A stretch of DNA of 17,589 nucleotides, taken from NCBI GenBank assembly GCA_030018645.1, contig JASEHX010000015.1, forward strand, positions 1-17,589. Direction: 5' to 3'. The notes under the pieces are model-generated. The model had not been told where the DNA came from, searched no databases, and saw only the letters and a program-made list of their open reading frames with translations. A program made the translations under genes and the position numbers. The DNA is from Candidatus Margulisiibacteriota bacterium. Lineage in GTDB: Bacteria; Margulisbacteria; WOR-1; O2-12-FULL-45-9. Below are positions 1 to 7,582 of the stretch, piece by piece (the stretch's first letter is position 1; each line of letters begins with the position of its first letter).

Positions 1-4
1 CGTA

Positions 5-36
5 TTGTAAACTAACCGGCAGAGATGTGTTATAAT
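5..36 (+). promoter_or_regulatory. Extended -10 promoter of the toxin-antitoxin/ispG/purB operon
   Basis: A perfect extended -10 element, TGTTATAAT, lies at 28-36. A weak -35-like TTGTAA sits at 5-10 with a long 20-bp spacer, so the TG extension probably carries most of the recognition. Predicted transcription start is about position 43, giving a leader of about 22 nt that contains a GGAG ribosome binding site (53-56) before the ATG at 65. This is a motif reading only. Confidence 0.6.
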
Positions 37-64
37 AAATAAAAGAATAGTAGGAGATAGTTTT

Positions 65-328
65 ATGTCAGCAGCAGTTGATTTATTAAAAAGGGAGATA
101 AAAGAAAGAATTGACGAACTAAAGCCAAAAGACGTTAAAGAGCTTTATGATTATGTGGTATTTCTTGAGATAAAAGATATTATTCCTCAAATCGACCCTT
201 CTCAAGCTTACTTTTGGACCAAAAATTGGCAAAAAATGGAAAAAGAAGCTGAACTGAATATTCGATCTGGTAAGACTACCGGCCCATTCAAATCAGCGGC
301 TGAACTAATGAAACAATTGAAAAAGTGA
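65..328 (+). CDS. Putative antitoxin of a RelE/ParE-type toxin-antitoxin pair
   Basis: Small 87-residue, charged, mostly helical protein. Its role as an antitoxin rests on position: it is a short gene immediately upstream of a RelE/ParE-like toxin gene, with a 4-nt GTGA overlap (325-328) that implies translational coupling. The N-terminal half (LKREIKERIDELKPKDVKELYDYVVFLE in part) resembles the short helical segments found in small antitoxins of the DUF2281 or RelB-like kind, but I do not recognise a specific family. The basic C-terminal tail ending in MKQLKK could be the toxin-neutralising part. The start ATG at 65 is supported by the upstream GGAG and the extended -10 promoter. Confidence 0.6.
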   Translation: MSAAVDLLKREIKERIDELKPKDVKELYDYVVFLEIKDIIPQIDPSQAYFWTKNWQKMEKEAELNIRSGKTTGPFKSAAELMKQLKK

Positions 329-594
329 AATTCTATTATTCAGAAAAATTCAAAAAACTATTTAGAAAACTGCCGGGAACAATTAAAAATAGATTTGAAA
401 AACAATTTAAATTAATGGAAAAAGACATTCGTCATCCTTCTCTTCACGTTAAGAAAATGCAGGGAAATGCAGATATTTGGGAAGCAAGGATAAACGAACA
501 ATACCGTTTCACATTCATCACATTCAATTGGCAGTCTGAAACGGTAATATTTAGAGTCATAGGAAAACATGATGAGGCATTAAATAACCCATGA
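325..594 (+). CDS. RelE/ParE-family toxin (YafQ-like)
   Basis: This 89-residue basic protein has the layout of the RelE/ParE superfamily: an N-terminal KKLFRKLP helix, a central HVKKMQG segment followed by WEARINEQYRFTF, and the C-terminal FRVIGKHDEAL ending typical of RelE/YafQ/YoeB-like ribosome-dependent mRNA interferases or ParE-like gyrase inhibitors. The R of QYRF and the H of GKHDE sit where active-site residues occur in RelE-like toxins, but this is by eye. The start is GTG at 325, overlapping the antitoxin stop. The stop codon overlaps the ATG of ispG (ATGA at 591-594), so the toxin is cotranscribed and probably translationally coupled to a housekeeping enzyme. Confidence 0.8.
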   Translation: MKFYYSEKFKKLFRKLPGTIKNRFEKQFKLMEKDIRHPSLHVKKMQGNADIWEARINEQYRFTFITFNWQSETVIFRVIGKHDEALNNP

Positions 595-1664
595 ATCAAA
601 TAAAGCACCGTGAAACAACCAAGAAGATTAAAGTTGGGAGCTTGGAGATTGGAGGGGGAGCGCCAATCTCTGTCCAATCGATGACCAAGACCGACACTGC
701 CAACATTGATGCTACGGTAAAACAGATCAATGACCTTGCAAAGGCCGGCTGTCATATTATCCGCTGTGCTATTCCAAACAAAGAAGCGGCTTTGGCCATT
801 AAAGAAATAAAAAAACAAATCAATATCCCCTTGGTCGCCGATATCCACTTCAATCATGAATATGCGGTCCTTGCGGCCGAATCCGGGGCAGACAAATTGC
901 GCATCAATCCCGGCAACATCGGCGAGGCGGATAAGATTAGGGCCGTAGTAGAAGCGGCCAAAACCCGCGGAATTCCAATAAGGGTAGGGGTAAATTCCGG
1001 GTCGCTGGAAACTAAAATCCGTAAAAAATATATGGGGCATATTACTGCCGATGGATTGGTCCAGAGCGCTTTAAATAATGTTAAAATCCTGGAAGATTTT
1101 GGTTTTAACGATATTGTTATATCAATCAAGGCAACCAGTGTCCCATTATTAATAAAAGCGCACCAACTTATCGCCAAGAAAACCCATTATCCTCTGCATG
1201 TTGGCCTTACCGAGTCGGGAATTCCTAAAATTGGGACTATTCGCTCTTCAGCGGGAATCGGGGCGATTCTAGCGCAGGGTATTGGGGATACCATCCGTGT
1301 TTCTTTAACCGGCGATCCGCTGGAAGAGGTACGAGTGGGTTACGAGATTTTAAAAGCCCTGCAGCTTACTTTCCATGGAGTAACGGTAATTGCCTGTCCT
1401 ACCTGCGGAAGAACAGATATCGACGTAGTATCGATAGCCACCGAAATTGAGGAGCAAACCAGGCACATCAAACAGCCGCTAACGGTTGCCATTATGGGCT
1501 GTGAAGTCAACGGCCCCGGCGAAGCCGCCGATGCCGATGTTGGGTTGGCGGGAGGAATGGGAGTAGGGCTTATTTTTAGGGAAGGGCAGGTTGTGCGCAA
1601 AGTTCCCGAAGCAGAAATGGTGGAAGCGTTGTTGGATGAGATCGAGAGTATGGCGATAAAATGA
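591..1664 (+). CDS. ispG: IspG, 4-hydroxy-3-methylbut-2-enyl diphosphate synthase
   Basis: IspG (GcpE) converts 2-C-methyl-D-erythritol 2,4-cyclodiphosphate to HMBPP in the MEP isoprenoid pathway, using a [4Fe-4S] cluster. At 357 residues it is the usual short bacterial form: a TIM-barrel domain followed by the cluster domain, without the plant-type insertion. The cluster ligands are visible: Cys269 and Cys272 in ACPTCGR, and Cys304 in GCEVNGPGE, with Glu311 as the usual fourth ligand. Other family landmarks are ISVQSMTKTDT near 26-36, VADIHFN at 82-88 and LRINPGNIG at 103-111. It overlaps the upstream toxin by 4 nt and the downstream purB by 4 nt (ATGA at 1661-1664). The electron donor is not in the window. 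Confidence 0.96.
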   Translation: MNQIKHRETTKKIKVGSLEIGGGAPISVQSMTKTDTANIDATVKQINDLAKAGCHIIRCAIPNKEAALAIKEIKKQINIPLVADIHFNHEYAVLAAESGADKLRINPGNIGEADKIRAVVEAAKTRGIPIRVGVNSGSLETKIRKKYMGHITADGLVQSALNNVKILEDFGFNDIVISIKATSVPLLIKAHQLIAKKTHYPLHVGLTESGIPKIGTIRSSAGIGAILAQGIGDTIRVSLTGDPLEEVRVGYEILKALQLTFHGVTVIACPTCGRTDIDVVSIATEIEEQTRHIKQPLTVAIMGCEVNGPGEAADADVGLAGGMGVGLIFREGQVVRKVPEAEMVEALLDEIESMAIK

Positions 1665-2959
1665 TTGATCGATATACATTACCAAAAATGCGGGAGATAT
1701 GGTCGGAAGAGCATAAGTTCCGCACTTGGCTGGACGTTGAGCTCGCGGCCTGCGAAGCTTGGTTAAAGCTGGGTAAAATTCCATCGGCCGCTTTCAAAAA
1801 AATAAAAAGCAAAGCTAACTTTTCTACCAAAAGGATCGATGAAATTGAAAAAACAGTTGACCATGACGTTATTGCCTTTTTAACCAATGTTGCCGAACAT
1901 GTTGGGCCGGACAGCCGTTACATCCATATGGGCCTTACCTCCTCTGATGTTGTCGACACAGCACTGTCCCTTTTAATGCGTGATGCGGCTGATATTATCA
2001 TCCAAGATGTTGATGATTTTATAAAAATATTGCAAAAAATGGCGCGCAGTTATAAAGATGTGGTCATGATGGGACGCACCCACGGTGTGCATGCTGAACC
2101 CATGACGCTGGGCCTAAAGTTTGCTTTGTGGATGAAAGAAATGGAGCGCAACCGCGATAGGATGGTAAAAGCGCGGGAAGGTATCAACGTCGGCAAGCTT
2201 TCCGGGGCGGTTGGCACCTATTCCAATCTTGATCCCAAAGTAGAAGAATTGACCTGCCGAAAATTAGGATTGGTCCCAGCGGCTATTTCTACCCAAATTA
2301 TCCAGCGCGACCGCCATGCCGAATACATGTCAACCTTGGCGATTGTTGCCGCTACCCTTGAGAAAATTGCGCTGGAAGTGCGCGGACTGCAAAAAACTGA
2401 ACTTAGTGAGGTTGAAGAACCGTTTAAGAAAGGGCAGAAAGGGTCTTCCGCCATGCCGCACAAGAAAAATCCTATTACCTGCGAGCGGATCTGTGGTTTA
2501 TCGCGGATTGTTCGAGCCAATTCCATGGTTGCTTTAGAAAATGTGGCCCTCTGGCACGAGCGTGATATTTCCCATTCCAGCACTGAGCGGGTTTGCGTGC
2601 CGGACAGCACCATTTTGGTTGATTATATGCTCCACAAAATGGCGCATGTGATGGACAATTTGGTGGTATTGCCGGAGAACATGAAGAAAAACATGGAAAA
2701 ATCACAAGGTTTGCCTTTTTCCCAGCGTTTACTATTATCTTTCATAAATAAAGGATTAACCCGTGAACAAGCGTATCAAATCGTCCAAAACGCGGCCATG
2801 AAGGCCAGGACAACCGGAAAGCACCTTAAAGAATTGATTTTGGCGGATAAGGAAGTCAGAAAATACTTATCTGAAGCCGAAATTAACGAAGTTTTTGACA
2901 TCAATTATTATTTGCGCAACATAGACAATATATATAAACGATTGGGTCTTGGTTTGTGA
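1661..2959 (+). CDS. purB: Adenylosuccinate lyase
   Basis: PurB catalyses two beta-eliminations in purine synthesis: SAICAR to AICAR plus fumarate, and adenylosuccinate to AMP plus fumarate. The 432-residue protein carries the fumarase/aspartase superfamily signature SSAMPHKKNP at 262-271, whose flexible loop holds the catalytic serine. GRTHGVHAEP at 138-147 includes the catalytic histidine region, and TSSDVVDT lies at 93-100. Length and motifs match the short PurB type found in Bacillus and Thermotoga. The ATG overlaps the ispG stop (ATGA). The last bases of the gene, including its TGA stop, form part of an extended -10 element for the next gene. Confidence 0.96.
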   Translation: MIDRYTLPKMREIWSEEHKFRTWLDVELAACEAWLKLGKIPSAAFKKIKSKANFSTKRIDEIEKTVDHDVIAFLTNVAEHVGPDSRYIHMGLTSSDVVDTALSLLMRDAADIIIQDVDDFIKILQKMARSYKDVVMMGRTHGVHAEPMTLGLKFALWMKEMERNRDRMVKAREGINVGKLSGAVGTYSNLDPKVEELTCRKLGLVPAAISTQIIQRDRHAEYMSTLAIVAATLEKIALEVRGLQKTELSEVEEPFKKGQKGSSAMPHKKNPITCERICGLSRIVRANSMVALENVALWHERDISHSSTERVCVPDSTILVDYMLHKMAHVMDNLVVLPENMKKNMEKSQGLPFSQRLLLSFINKGLTREQAYQIVQNAAMKARTTGKHLKELILADKEVRKYLSEAEINEVFDINYYLRNIDNIYKRLGLGL

Positions 2960-2965
2960 TACAAT
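2957..2965 (+). promoter_or_regulatory. Extended -10 element directly before the secreted beta-helix gene
   Basis: TGATACAAT reads as an extended -10 (TGn followed by TACAAT) and shares its TGA with the purB stop codon. Only 9 nt separate the hexamer from the GTG start at 2975, so a transcript starting at the usual distance would carry almost no leader. I see no good -35 at 17 bp. Confidence 0.4.
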
Positions 2966-2974
2966 AGTCATGCT

Positions 2975-5275
2975 GTGTTTTTTCGTTTACATAAATACTT
3001 AGTAATAGCGGTTTTCTTGTTATTGTTGTTGTTTTCTTCTCTTCCCGCTTTTGCCGCGACTTATTACGTTTCCTCTGCCGGCAACAACTCTAATTCCGGC
3101 ACTTCTGAAGCCAGTGCTTGGAAAAATATTGCATATGCCATAACGCAAGTCGCGACCGGCGATACGATTTCAATTGGGGTCGGTAGGTACAGCACGATTG
3201 AGGGGGAAACTTTCCCCTTGCAGGTTACGAAAAGGATCACTCTGGAAAGCGACAGTGTGGGGGGTGCGGTCATCAGAGGGGAAAGGGATAAGGACCAGGC
3301 TGTCTTTAGCTTAGCTGCTCCTAGGATTGTTATATCCAAAGTCAGGGTCATGGATTTTGGAAATACAGGCAGTAATTCTATTGCAATTCGCTGCGACAGT
3401 GGGGTAGACCCCTTTAATGGCGAAATGTCAATTAACCAGGTTTTTATTGACGGCGAAGGAAATGGGCGCTGCGGAATACAGGCGGACGCTAATTCTAAGG
3501 TTAGGGTAAAGAACAGCCGTATTTTGAGAGTATCAGCTCACGGGATTTTTGCCGCCGGCACAAGTTCAATTGAAGTGGACAATTGTGTTATTAGCAGTTG
3601 TGAAACCAATGGAATAAGTTTTTCCCAGCAAGCTGGAGGTTCAGTCAGGAATTCTATCATTTCTGATTGCGGTGTCGGCCTGCGGCATGAAGATTCTGCT
3701 ACCGGATCTATCAGCCATAATTATAATGACCTTTATAACAATATTCAAAATTATTATCGATTGACTACGGGGGAAGGCGAATTTGCGCTTGACCCATCCT
3801 TTGTCAGCCCGGAGGTGGACAACTATCGCCTAAAATCAGTCCGTGATGGATACCCGCAGCAGTCATACTGCATTGACGCGGGAAATCCGGCGGATCCCTA
3901 TATCCAAGAACCAGAGCCAAATGGCGCGCGCATCAACATGGGGCTGTATGGGAACACTACGGCTGCTGAGCAAAGCGACACCGGATCAAAGACCTATTAT
4001 TGTAATGCCTCAACCGGAAGTAACACGAATATAGGGACGAATGTTGGCTATCCATGGAAAACCATTACTTATGCCTTAACTAAAGTCAGCACTAGTGATA
4101 CGGTTTATCTTGCGGCCGGGGTCTACAGCACCAGTGAAGGTGAAAGTTTTTCGCTGTCAGTTACCAAGGGAATTACATTAGAAGGGTTGGGATCATTGGA
4201 GGGGGTAATTGTTAGGGGGCCGCAGGGGTTAAACGCGGAAATCTTTGCTTTGCTGGCACCGGATATCTGTTTTAGAAATTTCTCGGTGGAATGGTTTGGA
4301 AATGGGGCCAACGATATTGCCTTCCGTTCAGGCAGGAATAATTCATTCCATACCTTGTTTGACCGCATTCGATGCAGCGGCAATTATCTCGGGGCGACGG
4401 CTATATATGCCGAAGGGAGCTCAAGTTTTACCCTGCGAAGATGTCAAGTATCCCAAACCTCCAGCTTTGGTATGTTTTTCCGAGGGCAGGCCTCTTTTGA
4501 GGTGATAAATTGTGTGGTGGCCAGCAGCGATTCGCGGGGAATAGAGGTAGAAGAGCAGGCAAGCGGCACCATTACCAATTCTATTATTGCTTATAACCAC
4601 TTTTGGGGCTTGGCGGCGCAAACCGGCTATTCGGGCAGTTTGGCCAATATATATAACAATGTTTATGGGAATGAGCAGGGGAATTATTTTAATGTAACGA
4701 GTGGTGAAGGGGAAATATCGGTTAACCCTTATTTTGTCGATATTAATTCACTAAATTACCGTCTGCAGTCAGCGAACGAGGGATATGCCGATCATTCTGC
4801 CTGCATAGATGCCGGCAATCCAGCCAATGATTATTCACTGGAGCCAGAGCCCAATGGGTCAAGGATCAATATGGGCATCTACGGGAATACCAGTTCAGCC
4901 GAATTATCGAACGCGACAACCACTACCACTACGACGACTACAACTACCACCACTACGACAGTTACAACTTTACCGCGGGGAACAATTATAGTTTACCCAG
5001 TTATGTGGAAACCCAGGACCGAGGCACCGGTCAAATTTGCCTATACACTAAGCACGGATATGGCTACCCGCATAATAATTTATAACATAAGCGGTGAAAT
5101 CCTATTTTCAAACAATTATGCACCTGGCACCAATGGCGGGAAAACCGGTTATAACGAGATAACCTGGGATGGGAAAACAGCAGGAGGAAATACGGTGGGT
5201 AATGGGGTGTATGTTGTCCAACTTATTTCTGGCAGCAATCGGATTGCAAAAGGCTATTTAACCGTATTACAATAA
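2975..5275 (+). CDS. Secreted tandem parallel beta-helix protein with Thr-rich linker and FlgD-like C-terminal domain
   Basis: A 766-residue exported protein. Residues 1-27 form a clear signal peptide (basic start, long Leu/Phe-rich core, cleavage near PAFA-ATYY). Two homologous units follow. Unit 1 starts at TYYVSSAGNNSNSG (about 29) and ends with PEPNGARINMGLYGNT (about 315-330). Unit 2 starts at TYYCNASTGSNTNIG (about 340) and ends with PEPNGSRINMGIYGNT. Each has the DUF1565-like start (W-K-I-A/T-Y-A, then a GDT and Y-ST-EGE segment) and irregular short beta repeats typical of right-handed parallel beta-helices. A run of 15 threonines (648-662) leads to a C-terminal domain of about 95 residues with PVKFAYTLS and ITWDGKTAGGNTVGNGVYVVQL, resembling the FlgD Ig-like domain. 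The function is unknown; surface polysaccharide binding or cleavage is possible. The GTG start is uncertain; no better in-frame start precedes the signal peptide. Confidence 0.8.
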   Translation: MFFRLHKYLVIAVFLLLLLFSSLPAFAATYYVSSAGNNSNSGTSEASAWKNIAYAITQVATGDTISIGVGRYSTIEGETFPLQVTKRITLESDSVGGAVIRGERDKDQAVFSLAAPRIVISKVRVMDFGNTGSNSIAIRCDSGVDPFNGEMSINQVFIDGEGNGRCGIQADANSKVRVKNSRILRVSAHGIFAAGTSSIEVDNCVISSCETNGISFSQQAGGSVRNSIISDCGVGLRHEDSATGSISHNYNDLYNNIQNYYRLTTGEGEFALDPSFVSPEVDNYRLKSVRDGYPQQSYCIDAGNPADPYIQEPEPNGARINMGLYGNTTAAEQSDTGSKTYYCNASTGSNTNIGTNVGYPWKTITYALTKVSTSDTVYLAAGVYSTSEGESFSLSVTKGITLEGLGSLEGVIVRGPQGLNAEIFALLAPDICFRNFSVEWFGNGANDIAFRSGRNNSFHTLFDRIRCSGNYLGATAIYAEGSSSFTLRRCQVSQTSSFGMFFRGQASFEVINCVVASSDSRGIEVEEQASGTITNSIIAYNHFWGLAAQTGYSGSLANIYNNVYGNEQGNYFNVTSGEGEISVNPYFVDINSLNYRLQSANEGYADHSACIDAGNPANDYSLEPEPNGSRINMGIYGNTSSAELSNATTTTTTTTTTTTTTTVTTLPRGTIIVYPVMWKPRTEAPVKFAYTLSTDMATRIIIYNISGEILFSNNYAPGTNGGKTGYNEITWDGKTAGGNTVGNGVYVVQLISGSNRIAKGYLTVLQ
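4916..4969 (+). repeat. ACN trinucleotide tract coding polythreonine linker
   Basis: Fifteen consecutive threonine codons using all four ACN codons, then a Val codon and two more Thr codons. Mixed codon use suggests selection on the protein linker rather than recent slippage at one codon. It separates the second beta-helix unit from the FlgD-like domain and is likely a flexible, possibly glycosylated, spacer. Confidence 0.85.
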
Positions 5276-5280
5276 GGGCC

Positions 5281-6003
5281 ATACTGCAAATCGAAAATCT
5301 CCACCTTGAAGTTAGTGGGCGAGAAATATTAAAAGGATTAAACTTGATTATCCGTGAAGGAGAAAAAGTCATTCTTTTTGGCCCTAATGGGGTAGGAAAA
5401 AGCTCGCTCCTTGCCGCTATTCTTGGTTTTCCGGGCTATATCATAAAACAAGGAAAGATCATATTTAAAGGCCAGGAATTAAATGGTTTAACTGTGGATC
5501 AGAGAGTAAAACTTGGGATGGGAATTGCCTTCCAGTTGCCGCCGGCTATTCGCGGGATTAAACTGCGCGAAATGGTCTCAATCTGTAAAAAAGGAATTTC
5601 AGCCGAAGAGACTAAAACCCTGTCTTCAAACTTAAATGTTGAAAGGTTTTTAGAAAGAGATGTCAATCTTGGCTTCTCCGGCGGTGAAGCAAAACGGGCG
5701 GAGATAATGCAAATTCTAGCCCAATCGCCCGATTTTGTTATGTTTGATGAGCCCGATTCCGGGGTCGACCTGGAAAATATTGAATTAATCGGCAAACAAA
5801 TCGACACCTTTTTGCAATCCCATACCGGACTTATGATTACCCATCAAGGCTATATTCTCCGATATGTAAAGGCCACTCGCGCTTGTGTGCTATACGGCGG
5901 CCAAATAATTTGCGGAGGACAGCCGGAAAATGTTTTGCGGGATATAAAAGAAAAAGGTTACGCGGGTTGCGTATCATGCCAATCCCATATGGCGGAGCAA
6001 TAA
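5281..6003 (+). CDS. sufC: SufC-type ABC ATPase (minimal SUF/SMS system)
   Basis: Cytoplasmic ABC ATPase of the SufC family, which powers Fe-S cluster assembly on a SufB/SufD-type scaffold. Numbered from 5281 the protein has 241 residues: Walker A GPNGVGKSS at 34-42, Q-loop in AFQLPP near 85, signature FSGGEAKR at 132-139, Walker B VMFDEPDSG at 153-161, and the switch His in MITHQG near 188. The C-terminus contains CVSCQSH. The first conventional start codon in frame is TTG at 5344, but the translated bases 5281-5343 (I/L-LQIENLHLEVSGREILKGL) clearly belong to the N-terminal beta strands of SufC. I therefore place the start at ATA 5281 or CTG 5284, with AAGG just upstream. The partner gene sufB follows after 3 nt. 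Confidence 0.88.
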   Translation: MLQIENLHLEVSGREILKGLNLIIREGEKVILFGPNGVGKSSLLAAILGFPGYIIKQGKIIFKGQELNGLTVDQRVKLGMGIAFQLPPAIRGIKLREMVSICKKGISAEETKTLSSNLNVERFLERDVNLGFSGGEAKRAEIMQILAQSPDFVMFDEPDSGVDLENIELIGKQIDTFLQSHTGLMITHQGYILRYVKATRACVLYGGQIICGGQPENVLRDIKEKGYAGCVSCQSHMAEQ

Positions 6004-6006
6004 AGC

Positions 6007-6459
6007 ATGAGTAAGTTATCCGATTTGCCCAGTAAAGTACTAGAAGACGCGGCCCAGGTTGGGATTGGGCCGTCAGAAAAAGAGCGTTCTGGCTCATTTT
6101 TTCAAATTGACCACAATATCATATGTTCCCAATCTTCCCAAGAAGGGATTGAGGTCCTGGAAACCGCCAAAGCTTTGGTTCAGTATCCTTGGTTTAAGGA
6201 TTATTGCTGGAAAGCAGTTGATCCCAATAAAGATGAATTTACCAAAGCGGTGAGGGATGCTCCGCCAAGAGGCTATTTTTTACGGGCACTGCCCGGGGCA
6301 GAAACAATTTTCCCCCTCCAGGCTTGCTTATTTATCGGCAAAGAAGGGTTATCGCAGAAAGTCCATAATGTTATTATCGCCGAAGAGGGGGCACATTTAC
6401 ATATCATTACCGGCTGTGCGGGACTTTTATCAATAACTACATTTGTATGCAGCCGGTAA
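6007..6459 (+). CDS. sufB: SufB-like scaffold, N-terminal fragment (gene disrupted)
   Basis: N-terminal part of a SufB/SufD-family Fe-S scaffold (SmsB-like). The final recognisable segment, HNVIIAEEGAHLHIITGCA (about 120-138), is the typical lead-in to the beta-helix core. After TGCA the family normally continues for roughly 45-55 residues (SGLHIGISEFY..., IHNW...) before the GTF-NY-C-PVK-LQ-YPT segment. Here those residues are absent, and the next family segment begins at about 6420-6423 in another frame, so the last 12 residues (GLLSITTFVCSR) are out-of-frame sequence. The deletion length must be 1 modulo 3. It is either a real pseudogene or an assembly/consensus error; I favour an assembly error because SufC and the rest look intact. 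Confidence 0.75.
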   Translation: MSKLSDLPSKVLEDAAQVGIGPSEKERSGSFFQIDHNIICSQSSQEGIEVLETAKALVQYPWFKDYCWKAVDPNKDEFTKAVRDAPPRGYFLRALPGAETIFPLQACLFIGKEGLSQKVHNVIIAEEGAHLHIITGCAGLLSITTFVCSR

Positions 6460-6962
6460 AAATGCTGCAGCTTTATCCAACTACCCATCTTATCGGTAAA
6501 AATGCGCGGGCAGTATTTTGTTCGGTTCTTTTAGGTAAAGGAAATTCAACCATTGATATTGGGTCAAGAATCTTTTTGAAAGCAGAGGGGACAAAAGCGG
6601 AAGTAATTTCCCGGGCAGTTGCGCAAGACTCATCGAAAATATATGCCCGCGGCCATTTGATCGGCGAAGTTCCGGGAGTAAAGGCCCATTTAGAGTGCCG
6701 TGGCTTGGTTTTATCTCCCAAAGCCATGATCGATGCTATCCCCGAGCTTGAAGCAAAAACGGAGAATCTGGAAATGTCGCATGAGGCGGCCGTGGGTAAA
6801 ATTGCCGAAAAAGAGATCCTTTATCTAATGGCCAGAGGATTGTCAGAAAAAGAAGCAACCTCCGCTATTATTAGGGGATTTTTGAAAGTTGATCTTGAAG
6901 GCTTGCCGGATAAACTAATGGATGAAATTCGTAAAATAATGGAAATGGAATTAAGCGGATAA
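6447..6962 (+). CDS. sufB: SufB-like scaffold, C-terminal fragment
   Basis: C-terminal half of the same SufB/SufD-like protein. The ATG at 6447 is internal: codons 6423-6446 in the same frame encode TFINNYIC, which continues the family match, so this is not a natural start. Conserved pieces are PVKMLQLYPT, the DIGSRIFLKAEG strand, ARGHLIGEVPGVKAHLEC with the candidate cluster-ligand Cys, and MSHEAAVGKIAE with the His/Glu pair equivalent to the SufB/SufD C-terminal active region. LMARGLSEKEATSAIIRGFL ends the fold as usual. Together with the preceding fragment it would give a SufB-like protein lacking several beta-helix rungs. See the fragment at 6007 for the frameshift. Confidence 0.78.
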   Translation: MQPVKMLQLYPTTHLIGKNARAVFCSVLLGKGNSTIDIGSRIFLKAEGTKAEVISRAVAQDSSKIYARGHLIGEVPGVKAHLECRGLVLSPKAMIDAIPELEAKTENLEMSHEAAVGKIAEKEILYLMARGLSEKEATSAIIRGFLKVDLEGLPDKLMDEIRKIMEMELSG

Positions 6963-6980
6963 GAAAGGAGAAAGAATCAA

Positions 6981-7559
6981 ATGGGTAAAAGTGTAAAAGG
7001 AACCAAAACGGAGAAAAATTTATTGGCATCATTTGCCGGGGAATCACAGGCTAGAAATAGGTATACCTATTTTTCTGGTGTGGCAAAGAAAGAAGGTTAT
7101 GAACAAATAGCGGCCATTTTTTTGGAAACGGCAGATAATGAAAAGGAGCATGCCAAAAGATTTTTCAAGCTATTAGAGGGTGGGGCACTAGAGATAACAG
7201 CTGCTTATCCGGCAGGAGTTATTGGAACAACCCTGCAAAACCTGGAAGCTTCGGCTAATGGCGAGCATGAGGAATGGTCAAAGCTATATAAGGAAGCCGA
7301 AGAAACTGCCCGCCAGGAAGGATTTGAGAAAATAGCCAAACAATTCAAAGAAATTGCCGAAGTGGAAGAAGAGCATGAAAAGCGCTACCGCAAACTTTGG
7401 CAAAACATTAAAGATGGGAAAGTATTTAAAAAAGATCGACCTGTAAAGTGGCATTGCCGCAACTGCGGTTATGTGCACGAAGGAGCCGAAGCACCTAAAG
7501 ACTGCCCCGCCTGCTTCCATCCGCAATCATATTATGAATTGCTTTGTGAGAATTATTAG
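6981..7559 (+). CDS. rbr: Rubrerythrin
   Basis: Rubrerythrin is a non-haem di-iron peroxidase that reduces hydrogen peroxide in anaerobes, using electrons passed through its rubredoxin domain. This 192-residue protein has the full architecture: a four-helix ferritin-like domain with ligands in FAGESQARNRY (Glu21), ETADNEKEHAKR (Glu54, His57), ANGEHEEW (about 95-98) and an EEEH segment (129-132), then a C-terminal rubredoxin-type site Cys159/Cys162 (HCRNCGY) and Cys175/Cys178 (CPACFHP). A strong ribosome binding site, AAGGAG, precedes the ATG. It follows the Suf genes by 18 nt and is probably in the same operon, linking Fe-S assembly with oxidative-stress protection. Confidence 0.96.
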   Translation: MGKSVKGTKTEKNLLASFAGESQARNRYTYFSGVAKKEGYEQIAAIFLETADNEKEHAKRFFKLLEGGALEITAAYPAGVIGTTLQNLEASANGEHEEWSKLYKEAEETARQEGFEKIAKQFKEIAEVEEEHEKRYRKLWQNIKDGKVFKKDRPVKWHCRNCGYVHEGAEAPKDCPACFHPQSYYELLCENY

Positions 7560-7572
7560 AAGATGGTATACT
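7544..7572 (+). promoter_or_regulatory. Promoter of the AbiEii-like pair/permease operon
   Basis: TTGTGA (7544-7549), a 17-bp spacer, then TATACT (7567-7572) preceded by TGG to give an extended -10. The -35 lies inside the end of the rubrerythrin gene. The hexamer ends 10 nt before the ATG at 7583, so the transcript would have a leader of only a few bases. Confidence 0.6.
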
Positions 7573-7582
7573 AGGGCAGAGT

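Noticed and set aside
444..1040. 198-residue open frame on the minus strand
   Set aside because: It lies opposite the toxin gene and ispG, lacks a family match, and the + strand proteins have clear catalytic motifs.
4916..4969. Short regular repeats that might be a CRISPR or minisatellite
   Set aside because: They are threonine codons in frame within a secreted protein linker; there are no spacers or direct repeats of CRISPR size.
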